This document shows positions 11,676-22,219 of a stretch of 64,000 nucleotides of DNA, in pieces. The stretch spans positions 39,084,475 to 39,148,474 of the forward strand of contig NC_031799.1 of assembly GCF_001522545.3 (NCBI RefSeq). Reading direction: 5' to 3'. The notes under the pieces were generated by a model, which searched no databases, was not told where the DNA came from, and worked only from the letters and a program-made list of their open reading frames with translations. Within the stretch, counting starts at the first letter, position 1. The number at the start of each line of letters is the position of its first letter. The position numbers were made by a program, and so were the translations under genes. Origin of the DNA: Parus major. Taxonomy: Eukaryota > Chordata > Aves > Passeriformes > Paridae.

Positions 11676-12498
11676 TAATCCTTAACAGATTATTTCTTTG
11701 TTATGAGAAATATCCAAGCATAACATTGAGTAGAACATTCACTTTTACTTGGCTAGTTTTCTTTCACTGAGATTTTGGATCTCACTTTATTTTGGATCTT
11801 ATTTTATTTCAGATCTAATGTATTCTGAAGTCAATGCAATGTTACTGTCCTTACTGAGGCCAGGCAGAGAAGAAACCAACTTTTCACTACAAAGACCGGA
11901 TCAACTAACATTCACAAGTAGAAGGTAAAATTTTTCATTACAGCATTTCCCACAGTGTGTTGCCTCATTACAAAGATTTACAGTGGAGTAAAGCTATGGT
12001 TATATGCACAAGATTAAAACAATTAAAGCTGTTATATGAAAGAAAAGAAAGTAGCTCTAGAAAGTAGGCAGAGGACTGTCTGTCTGACCCCTCTCCCCTG
12101 GCCCCCAAGGCATACGCATTTTTTAAAAAGTAATATAACATTTTAGTCTTATCCACTTCTCCTATATTAGTAGAGAAATCATTCTATTCTACATATGGAT
12201 ATGGACTAAGAGATGCTCATGCCTTAGTAACATTGCCCAGAGGAAAGCTTGACCGACCATGTTGGTTTAAATATATTTAATAATGAAATTATATTCCAGG
12301 TTTAGAAAGCTTCAAAAATTTTGGTAAAATTTCCACTGTAAATTAGGAAATGCAAATTTTAAAAGGAAAAATCTATCATTACTAATGTGCCACTGGAATA
12401 CTAAGTCCTCCAGAGAAGCACCCTAATCTACAAGTTTTCCATTATTACATACTTTTATCCACTCACATGACTTTACATCTGGAATCTGAGAAATCTTT
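11676..12498. other. unique AT-rich DNA, nothing seen
   Basis: No element is recognisable. The last bases form the left target-site duplication of the next LTR. Confidence 0.45.
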
Positions 12499-12503
12499 CC
12501 TAC

Positions 12504-13734
12504 TGTCATGGGGTAGCTTTACCTTTAAGGCAGCTGAGGAGAGAGGGGATGTTGGAGGTGCTGATGGCTGATGGGAGTTTTTCCTCCTGACCAATTACCA
12601 GTCATTTCCAAGAATTGACAGCAGATCTGACCATTAAAAAGTGAATTCAACTTGTAAACACNNNNNNNNNNNNNNNNNNNNNNNNNNNNNNNNNNNNNNN
12701 NNNNNNNNNNNNNNNNNNNNNNNNNNNNNNNNNNNNNNNNNNNNNNNNNNNNNNNNNNNNNNNNNNNNNNNNNNNNNNNNNNNNNNNNNNNNNNNNNNNN
12801 NNNNNNNNNNNNNNNNNNNNNNNNNNNNNNNNNNNNNNNNNNNNNNNNNNNNNNNNNNNNNNNNNNNNNNNNNNNNNNNNNNNNNNNNNNNNNNNNNNNN
12901 NNNNNNNNNNNNNNNNNNNNNNNNNNNNNNNNNNNNNNNNNNNNNNNNNNNNNNNNNNNNNNNNNNNNNNNNNNNNNNNNNNNNNNNNNNNNNNNNNNNN
13001 NNNNNNNNNNNNNNNNNNNNNNNNNNNNNNNNNNNNNNNNNNNNNNNNNNNNNNNNNNNNNNNNNNNNNNNNNNNNNNNNNNNNNNNNNNNNNNNNNNNN
13101 NNNNNNNNNNNNNNNNNNNNNNNNNNNNNNNNNNNNNNNNNNNNNNNNNNNNNNNNNNNNNNNNNNNNNNNNNNNNNNNNNNNNNNNNNNNNNNNNNNNN
13201 NNNNNNNNNNNNNNNNNNNNNNNNNNNNNNNNNNNNNNNNNNNNNNNNNNNNNNNNNNNNNNNNNNNNNNNNNNNNNNNNNNNNNNNNNNNNNNNNNNNN
13301 NNNNNNNNNNNNNNNNNNNNNNNNNNNNNNNNNNNNNNNNNNNNNNNNNNNNNNNNNNNNNNNNNNNNNNNNNNNNNNNNNNNNNNNNNNNNNNNNNNNN
13401 NNNNNNNNNNNNNNNNNNNNNNNNNNNNNNNNNNNNNNNNNNNNNNNNNNNNNNNNNNNNNNNNNNNNNNNNNNNNNNNNNNNNNNNNNNNNNNNNNNNN
13501 NNNNNNNNNNNNNNNNNNNNNNNNNNNNNNNNNNNNNNNNNNNNNNAAGAAATGGTCAAAAAATGTAAAAGAAGGGGTTTTCTGGAAATTTACTCTAGTG
13601 TTCTTATTCTTGCAGTCTGTTAATAAACTGTCTTTATTCCTTTTAAGTTTTAAGCCTGTTTTGCTCTTGTTTTAATCCATATCTCACAACAAGAAATAAG
13701 TAATTTCTTTAGCTACTGGTTTAAAACCACGACA
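12504..13734 (+). mobile_element. solo LTR of a long ERV family, containing the assembly gap
   Basis: The copy begins TGTCATGGGG and ends AACCACGACA, giving TGTC...GACA inverted termini. A perfect 5-bp TSD, CCTAC, flanks it (12499-12503 and 13735-13739). A 5-bp duplication is typical of ERVL-type integrases. A polyadenylation signal AATAAA lies at 13622-13627 on the plus strand, near the 3' end, followed by 'agcctgttttgctcttgtt' and 'ccatatctcaca'. Both visible parts match the reverse complement of the LTR at 18780-20121. The middle is 885 N. Comparison with that sister copy predicts roughly 0.9 kb missing, so the gap can be LTR sequence alone. No internal gag/pol is present. Confidence 0.88.
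12662..13546. other. assembly gap (885 N)
   Basis: A run of N inside the solo LTR. The open frames computed across it in both directions are artefacts. Confidence 0.99.
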
Positions 13735-13739
13735 CCTAC

Positions 13740-15716
13740 AGATTAGATATAAGACAAACATGTGCTTCTGAAAAGTTTTTATTCATGAAGCAGTATTTTG
13801 CACTGAAACCAGCTCCTCTATAATGAAAAGTCTTGGAGATCTTGTATGCTGATGTACATTATGCCTAATGTATTCATTAGGATTGAAATAAAAAATGCAG
13901 TGCAAGGCTTGCTGTTTAATTTAGTGGTGTTAAATACGTTTTCTAAGCTATAGATTACAATCTCGCTGCTGAGTAAGCATATGCAGAGAAGCACAGTTCT
14001 GATCTCTCAGTTAATCCCCCTGCTACATTTGAAATGGGAATGTGTATTCATATATATCTATTTATGAAACAAATATATATGCTTATAGTTGTACTTCTTG
14101 GGGTTGCAAGTAAGTAGTTGTAAGTAAATAATTCACTTACACACAAGTATGAAAAATCCTCTTTTTCAAATTGAATATGGATAAGTATCCTTCATATGTA
14201 TATGTATTCCTGCACAGAAGACTTGTGGTTTTTGTGTGTGCAGTTCAGGCATTTTTTTTTTCTAGTATAAGTTTTTTCAGCCCTATTTCCTTTTCAGACC
14301 ATTTTATCTTTTGAAATTAGGTGGTGGCATTAACACATAGCTTTCTGCATGCATAGCATAAGTGATATGAAACAGATGCTTACAGAAAGATTTAGGAACT
14401 TAAAAATATAAAGAATTGTAATACTTTCTATTTTTTTGCAAGTAATTATGTTTACAGGTTAGCCATCTTCAATTGCTGTTAATCTTAGATTGTTTAAGTA
14501 CTTAGACCATGCTGTTCATGTCCCTCACTTATTCTGCAAAGAATCCTTGTGAAAATTTTCCCAACCTCAGCATTTGTCTATTTTTATGGTAATAGCAGTT
14601 TTTATTAAAATCTCTTATCTCATTGCACAGCCCTTCTAGCTTGATGGCTCAGAATATTTACAGCATATGTTTTTTGATACCTGCTGAGCATTATGGAACA
14701 AGCATTATGAACTATAGCATTAAAACCTCTCATGTCCAGAGCATAAAGAGAAAAAGGGAAATGATGATGTTTCAAAACATACTATTACAAACAAACTGTA
14801 ATCATATGCTATTTTTTATAATATATCTTCTTAGTTCAAATGTAGCTGACTGTGGAAAAGGAATAAGAACTAGTTATGGCAAACATACTGCTAGTGTGTT
14901 GTCATGTATTTCTTCAGTTAACACTTTCAATTTTTTAAAATACATAATTTTGAGGGATTTTGTCAGTGAGTTTCTTCTTCCTGAGATGAATATCTATGAG
15001 TCCACTAAATAGAAGTAACTGGAAGAAATAACAAGACATCTAGTTAAAACTGTGAGTCTGAAAATTCAGATCAATGATAAATAATCTAAGAAAGCCAAAT
15101 CTCCAATCCACTTGGATTTGAGATTCGGGCTGCTGGTTATTTCTGTGACAATATTAATGTTCTGTCAAGTTGTTGGCCATTACAGGCAACTATAAACAAA
15201 AGTAACTCTATATGTAGTAAAACCAATGACCCTCAAAAACACACTACTGTCTGCTATAGTAAGGGGTCAAATCATGATGCTCGTGTGTCTGTGAGAAAGT
15301 AAGATTTTCAGCTTGAATTATAAAAATCAAATATAGCTTCAAATGTAGTTGCTTGTTTTGATCAGGGTCTTCAAGTTGTACCTTCTAATCAATAACTAAA
15401 CTACTACTGTTTTCTTAAAATGAAAACCAGAACACATATAATTTAAGCTGTCTATCTAATGCCTGTGTATTTTGGTTAGAGTCATCTACGGTTTTTAGTG
15501 CATTCCTTCATGAGACCTGAAGTACTAATCCCAACCTAATTGGATAGGTACTGGTGCCCGGGAGTGATCAGTAAATGGTGGAGCTCTAGATAGATACCAC
15601 AGCTTTAAAAAAAGGGAGTCCTAAAAGCATGAGAGGACTGAGGTTTTTGTGCACATTCTAGTTATCCTGATGGCTGTTTCTTTCATTCTCTAGGTGTGCT
15701 TATCTGTCCTAGTAAG
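13740..15716. other. unique AT-rich DNA
   Basis: No transposon is recognisable. The 129-codon frame at 14623-15012 is the longest outside repeats, but it has no domain, no repeat match and an AT-driven composition. I treat it as chance. Confidence 0.45.
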
Positions 15717-17231
15717 TGTACTGGTTTTGCATTAATTGATAGTTGGTGAGGAGGGAAGAAGCCACTCATGGATATTATGTTTCTGAAAAACTGCTAAGAG
15801 TTTCCTCTGTGCCTGGAAAAAAACAGTAGCTGGCTAGCTCTGAGAATTGACAATCTATTAAACTATTTAGAAGCTGGGTCAGCCTCTGCGAATTCCAGAT
15901 TTTGAAGACAGGCAAACCCAGGAAATCTCTCTCTTGCTACCAGCTTTGAAGACGTAATTTGGCACCACTCGGGCCAGCCCTGCTCTGCTGTATTCTGTGT
16001 GGCCTGGTGGGGCCAAACCAGACCCCAGATGTGGCTGGGCAGGGGATGGGAGGTCACAGGGCCCTGGCTGCTGACATCTTGCTGACACCAAGCCCTGTCC
16101 CCCTGCTGCTGACCCATGCTGAGCTGGGGTTCCCTGGGCCTTGGGAGTGGCTCCAGACTGGGCCAGGCCCCCTCCACCGCAGCCCCAGCGGCTGCTGGGC
16201 AGAGAGAGGGCCCCAGTGCAGCCTGAAATCCATCACCATGACTGCTTCAGCCACTGCCCAGCAGAAACCATCATGACCATCTGCAGGCCTGGGTGAGATA
16301 TTAACCTTTTCACTGCACAGAGGAGACCTGCAGACTTTGGTCGTCCCTCAGGTGAGAGAAAAGGACAGAGTGATGACATGTAGCAGACAGTGAAGACATC
16401 AAGGTCAGTAAAGAAGGAATCAAGTTCTAGATGGAAGGAGAATGAGGACATGCCCTAGTATTAGGGCTGAAAGTTCTTTTGGTAAAGCCATGAAGATGGA
16501 CTATGGTATACTAAAATATCCCCTTTCATTCACAATAAAGGGTGGGGGGATGGAGTATTCAAACTAGATGTGAGCAGAGGCATCCATAGTGAAGCAAAGC
16601 AGATGTTGAAGTAGCTGTGATCCCATGAGAAGTTGAACAGAGAGAGAGATGAGAGTGATGAAGGCCCTCTGCCCCCAGGGAAAGAGGAAGACGTCTGTTT
16701 CTAGAGATGAAGATGATCGCAGAGATAAATGAAGAGAACCTTTGTTTTTGAACTGCTCACCCTTAAAATAATATCCTGTAACTTTACATGGCCCATGAAC
16801 TCAGCTGTGGGAAGGCTCTGAAAATAGGAGGAACTTCATGATTGCAGATTTTCTGGGCAGCTGCTATTAGCTGAAATGAAAAGCCATGAGAGATCATTTT
16901 CTTGTGGAGAAGCCTGTTGAGAGAAAACTTCCCCTCCCTACAAGAACTGATGAAAGACTGTTGTCGAGGTGGTTACTAATTGAAAATCCCAGGTTTTGTC
17001 TCTACATTGTCAGCTGGGAAAGAAAATAAGTTGGGTAGGGGGAGGAAAAGTGAATCTGAATGTTTTATTCTGATTGTTTTATTGTTTTAGTTCTGTTAAG
17101 AAAATTTTCTTTATACCTTTTATGAATTCAGCCTGCTTTGTCCTCCTCCTAATTCATATCTCACAGCAGTAGATGAATAAATAATTCTAGTAGGTGCACT
17201 GATGATTTTAGCCAGCGCTAAACCCACTACA
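15717..17231 (+). mobile_element. ERV LTR, long family, 1.5-kb copy
   Basis: The probable 5' end is TGTACTGGTTTTGCATTA at 15717, and the 3' end is 'cagcgctaaacccactaca'. The termini are TGTA...TACA. The 3' half (about 16600-17231) aligns closely with 59270-59890, sharing for example 'tgtgatcccatgagaag' and 'ggaacttcatgattgcag'. The extreme 3' part also matches the LTRs at 12504 and 18780. The polyadenylation signal appears mutated to AAGAAA near 17099. The interior (15960-16280) is strongly GC-rich compared with its surroundings. The flanking bases gtaag and ttatt do not form a TSD, so one boundary may be eroded or misplaced. All open frames in the GC-rich part are non-coding shadows. Confidence 0.8.
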
Positions 17232-18779
17232 TTATTGTAAAGAGAAAGACTAATCTCCTCAACATAATAGATTTAAAGAGAACCTACCTGAAGCATGAGA
17301 TGAAATGCAGTACTCTGTCAGAAACAGTGCTATCAGAAAGGCCATGCAAGTGGAAATTTTCTGTTGGAAACCACCAACACTTTGTGATAAATCATCTTTA
17401 TCCTGATATAGCTGTAGATAATCTAAAGTATTGCTGTATTATTATATTACATATTAAAAGCATACATCTCTTGAATTAAGTGTGTTCCTGGTATTGAAAC
17501 CTGATGCATCCTTATTGGAACATAGTGCATTACCAAACAAAAATAATTTTATTGAATTGCTGAAAATTAAATTGAGAACTCCAAATGTGACTCCATGATT
17601 TTGCTCACAGATTTATACTGGGAATAGTAAATCTTTGCTTATTGGAATGAAACATTTATATTCTACAAAGCAAAACATTAATGGTCGAAGAATCTCAACA
17701 AGTGCTTTCTCCTCATCAATTAGTGGCAGGATTTTTTTTTCTTCCCCAAAATGAATGAAAAATATAAGATAGCCAAAAAACCCACTACAATCCAAAGCCA
17801 AACCCCAACCAACAAAACAAACAATATAGTAACCAGCCCTAAACCTCCCACCAAAACCAGGTTACAATAAGTATTTGCAGTGCTTTACTTTCTTTGAATA
17901 TTAGTCAGTCAGCAGATCATGCACACTAAATAATTTTTCCTCCTAGATACTTCAAGGATATGATGGCCATTTTTCTGTTATCTCAAAACTATATAGAGAG
18001 GAAGGCAATAATAATTCTATCTCAGAAGTTAAAAGAGTAAGAATGTATCTGAAAATATCTCTAAAGTGATTCTAGGATATTTTGGTCTGACACAAATGTC
18101 TTCTGCATGAAGTTTCCCCACTTCCATCCGTTATAACAAAAAAGTCCCAGGGCTTTTTATGTAGATTATTATTCAATAGTTGCTTCCTAATCAAAATATC
18201 TTGGTATAATTGACCAACAAAACAGTAACAATAAAAAGGAGAGATTTGTTTGTCCTTGTTGTTTCACATTTGTATTTTAGCTTCTCCTTAATTTATTTCT
18301 GTCAGCAGATATACTCAGTACAATTTTGAACCTGAATGAACCCAGCCAATCTACATCTTAACATTAAACATTTTACCTGCAAAAGCAGAGATAAGCATTC
18401 TATTAGAAATTTCTGTGTACCATCTTGTATCATTTTTATTATTAACAGTTAAAATGCTAAATACCAACATGCTGTAGCAAAACAAATTAAATTGCTGGAA
18501 TACATGGAAGTTAAACAGAGTAGCACTAGACCTTATGTTTCTAAAGATATGAATTCAGATATCAAATGCAGAGGCAGTAAATGCATTTGACATACATCTT
18601 CTATTATGCACTGTGGGCACAAAGCCATCTTGTAAAAATTACTTATCTCATATAATTTTTTCATTATATTTATTATGTCATAGGAGAAGAAATGTTTAAT
18701 AGCTGTTTATAAATCATGTATGTTATTGTAGTAGATTTAGATTTGCCAATTTTGTTTCCCAGACAATGCACCAAATAAA
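17232..18779. other. unique AT-rich DNA, nothing seen
   Basis: This separates two LTRs of the same family in opposite orientation. No internal retroviral sequence is recognisable, so the two LTRs are not the ends of one provirus. Confidence 0.5.
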
Positions 18780-20121
18780 TGTGGTTTTAAAGTAGTAACT
18801 AAAAAATCACTAGAAAACTTACTTATTTCTTGCTGTGAGATATGGATTAGAACAAGAGCAAAACAGGCTTAGAACTTAAAAGGAACAGAGAAAGTTTATT
18901 AACAAAACTACAAGAATAAGAAACTAGAATAAAACCTCCAGAAACCCTTTTTTCCCCCAACTACCAAACCATTCCCTTGTTCACATGACAACATAGAGAC
19001 AAAAAAACTTTGGCGGATAAAACAGTCCCAATTTTTGCTATAGTCTTTTCATCAGTCTTTGTAGAGAAAAAGAAGTCCTCTTTCTGCTAATTTATGGAGT
19101 TTCTCACAAGGAAACTATTTCTGTTACAGCTTTCTATTTCTCTGATGCCAGCTGCCCGGAAAATCTGCCATCAGTTCATTCCTCCCATTTCACATCACTC
19201 TGAGGTGTGTTATGGGTCAATGAGTCTAGGGATGTCATTTTTAAGGATGACTTATTCAAAGTCAAAAGTTCTCTTCATCTGTTTTTGTGAGCCTTTCTGG
19301 AAACAGAAATTTTCTCTTTGCCTCTTAAAGGCCACAAATCTTCAACTATTACTTCTCTCTTTTTCTGTTCCAGCATCTCATAAGATCACAACTACTTCAC
19401 AATTTGCTTAAATCTACACTTTGAAATACTCCATTCCTCCCAATATGTCATGAATTAAAGAAGTTTTTTTCAGAACAATCCTGTCCATCTCCATAGCTTT
19501 AACAGAAAAATATTTCAGCTTATTAAAGCATCTTCTTATTTCTCTTCCCCCTCTGAAGCTTTATGCCTTTCTTCACTGTCTTTGATGGTTTTATTCTCTC
19601 TCCCTTCCCCTCTCTCTGGGAAAAAAAAAATTATCTTCAAGTCTCATCTGGGCAGTAAAAGAGTTAAAGTCTTGCTCAAGCTGCAGATGTTCATGGTGTC
19701 AGGTTTCAGTTCAGTGGCAGAAACTGCAGCCGAGCCAGGAACCGGCCTGGCCCAGTCTGGGCCCGCTCCACTCCACCCCCGCGCCCCCCACACACACTCC
19801 ACGGCCTTGTCCGGCCTGGCGGGGGCAGGAGGCTGAACCAGAGCCCTGTTACCTCTTCAGAAGCCAGAAACCAAAGAGAGCAAGAAATTTTCGGACTTAC
19901 ATCTTAAAGTGGTGTTCACAGGTTGATCTCACTTTTCAATGGTCAAAACCAGTGTCAATTCTCAGAAATGACCAGTTATTGGCCAGGAGAAAAATCTCCC
20001 ATCAGCCTCCAAAAGTTTCAACTTCCTTAGGTCTCAAAGTCAGTCTTAAAGGTGCAGAACTTAATATATAACATTCACCAGGCGTTTGGGGATACCAGTA
20101 TCATAAAGTCACCCCAGGACA
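18780..20121 (-). mobile_element. solo LTR of the long ERV family, antisense, full length
   Basis: Read on the minus strand it begins TGTCCTGGGGTGACTTTA at 20121 and ends 'tttaaaaccaca' at 18780. AATAAA lies on the minus strand at 18895-18900. It is the only ungapped close relative of the copy at 12504, matching it at both ends (for example 'tgatgggag', 'gagaattgac', 'taatccatatctcaca'). It has a GC-rich island at 19725-19835, corresponding to the GC-rich interior of the copy at 15717. No matching 5-bp TSD was found (ataaa against gttat), so its termini may have changed. The frames at 19094-19411 and 19582-19836 are antisense to the LTR and not genes. Confidence 0.85.
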
Positions 20122-21910
20122 GTTATCAGCTAAACTCCACTTTAAAAAGGAATTCTGTGGCATTTCTTTTGCCTCCTACGTTGCCTCCTTTGGCAACGTA
20201 GACGGTGTATAATAGCTGTGCAATAATAGGGTGTAAATCCTGTGACAACAGAATAACCATTAAATAGATCTTCAAGTTAGTAATTTATATTTAATAAATT
20301 GAACCTTTTTAAAATTATTTTTTTTATTTTGAAAAGAGATATGATTAGCACACTAGCATATGTCTTTTTCTGTTTAATAAATTAAACCAAAAAATTTTCC
20401 TGAGTGTGTACCTATACACATACCATGCCAAATCATAAAATTATTTCTAGCCAAAGGCAAGATTTAATGTGCTAGTAACAGTAAATTGTGGTACAAAGAT
20501 TCTGAAAAATAGCTTCTGGAAGATGGATTGAGAAGGCAACTAAAAAACTCAAAAAGTTACATAGGAAAGACTTAGGTAATCAATATGTCATGGTTGCAGT
20601 TTACAATTTGTTGGAATAAAATCTTACTGATTTAAAAGATGAATTAGCACTTTCTGGTCAGGATCTCATATGAACGGTATCAGAGCAATAATATTTTAGA
20701 TTTAAAACAAACAAATAAATAATAAAACCCCCAAAAGACAGTGGACAAACTAGTCTCATTAATTTAATTTATGTACATTAAATGGAAACGGAATAAAAGA
20801 GACTCTACTATATCTCTTCTGACATATTTAGAGAGAAGATTGCTTAAAAGTTAGAAAAAATGGCATTTTCAGGGTGTACATGTTCCATGTGTACCTTTTT
20901 GTATTTCATTTACAGTTAGTAATGTCTGTTTGCTATTGCGTCAGGTCTACCAGACCTCAGAGATCTCATGTCAAGAATCTCCGAAAACTATTTAAGATGT
21001 TGTAATCACACAGCTATAAACTGTTAGCTTTCCAAGGGATACATCCTGTTTTTCACATTTCTAGACCTTTGTAGCTACTGAATAATGTAAACATATTTAA
21101 ATAACACTAGCAGCTAAAGCAAACTGCTGTGCACTAACTAGTGGAAGACCCGTGTCACAAAGTGTGAAACTTTGTGTTATCCAATCAATTTCTAAATATT
21201 TTGGACTATATATATAAGTATTGTATATAAAACGTGAATTACATTATATTTGATAAATTTTCATACAGAAAAGAAGTTGAAAAATGTGAAGAAAGCATCA
21301 TAGAATATATCTTACTAATGAATGATTTGAGAGAACTGAATGAGATCCCTGAGAGCATTCTATTATTTTCCAAAGAGCCTCTGCTTTTCTTCATTCTATG
21401 CCCAATTTGTTCTTTGACAATTTGTCATCTTCAATACTAACCACAATTAAATCTCATCAAAATAACATTCTTTCAGTTACTAAAGATTATTATTAACTTA
21501 CTAAAATAGTTAATAATTAATAGTTAATATAGTTAATAGTTAAAATAACTAGTTAATATTTTATCCTAATATATAATTCTTTACTTGTACTTTAAATGCA
21601 ATATGTGGTAGAAAAGTACACTTACCTTTTTGGGCTGCCACTAACACAATCTCAAAAAAATACTGGCATGAAATGCTCAAAACCTAAAAGCAGATGTGTG
21701 CATTTGACATTGTTTTAATGTCATCAGGACAGATTAAATTAATGATATTGCAAATCAATGTTAAAATGTAGCAGTATCAGGCAACCATTACTGACCTAGT
21801 CACAGCTTAAATTGCATAAAATCTGAGCTCAACAACCATGAGAATTCTTTTCAGAAAAGTTTTTTTCTTTGAGGGAGAAAACAAAAAGGTAAGATTTTTA
21901 ATATCTGTAG
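20122..21910. other. unique AT-rich DNA with a hairpin and TAGTTAATA-rich stretch
   Basis: Mostly featureless. It contains a perfect hairpin at 20176-20201 and a low-complexity run of TAGTTAATA-like words at about 21505-21560. Confidence 0.5.
20176..20201. repeat. perfect inverted repeat, 10-bp arms
   Basis: CTACGTTGCC and GGCAACGTAG flank the six-base loop TCCTTT. The arms are perfect and contain CpG (ACGT), unusual in this CpG-poor region. Confidence 0.9.
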
Positions 21911-22219
21911 AAAAGAAAAGAAAAGAAAAAAGAAAAGAAAAAAGAAAAGAAAAAGAAAAGAAAAGAAAAGAAAAGAAAAGAAAAGAAAAGAAAAGAAAAG
22001 AAAAGAAAAGAAAAGAAAAGAAAAGAAAAGAAAAGANGAAAAGAAAAGAAAAGAAAAGAAAAGAAAAGAAAAGAAAAGAAAAGAAAAGAAAAGAAAAGAA
22101 AAGAAAAGAAAAGAAAAGAAAAGAAAAGAAAAAAAAGAAAGAAAAGAAAAGAAAAGAAAAGAAAAGAAAAGAAAAGAAAAGAAAAGAAAAGAAAAGAAAA
22201 GAAAAGAAAGAAAAGAAAA
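21911..22219. repeat. (AAAAG)n satellite, 309 bp
   Basis: An almost pure AAAAG pentamer array with a few AAAG and AAAAAG variants at both ends, and one N at 22037 that breaks the phase. All purines are on the plus strand. The Lys/Glu/Arg frame and the Phe/Ser/Leu frame read from it are translations of the repeat. No transposon tail is recognisable at its start. Confidence 0.98.

Noticed and set aside
12525..13675. Two 344-codon open frames, one on each strand
   Set aside because: Nearly all codons are N from the assembly gap; the flanks are LTR sequence.
14623..15012. 129-codon plus-strand frame, the longest outside recognisable repeats
   Set aside because: AT-driven composition, no domain, splice or promoter context. 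Frames of this size are expected occasionally in 64 kb of AT-rich DNA.
15863..16451. Cluster of overlapping Pro/Gly-rich frames on both strands
   Set aside because: They lie in the GC-rich interior of an LTR, where stop codons are rare.
12504..17231. Two same-strand LTRs as the ends of one provirus
   Set aside because: Only 2 kb lies between them, with no primer site after the first, no gag/pol, and the first has its own TSD.
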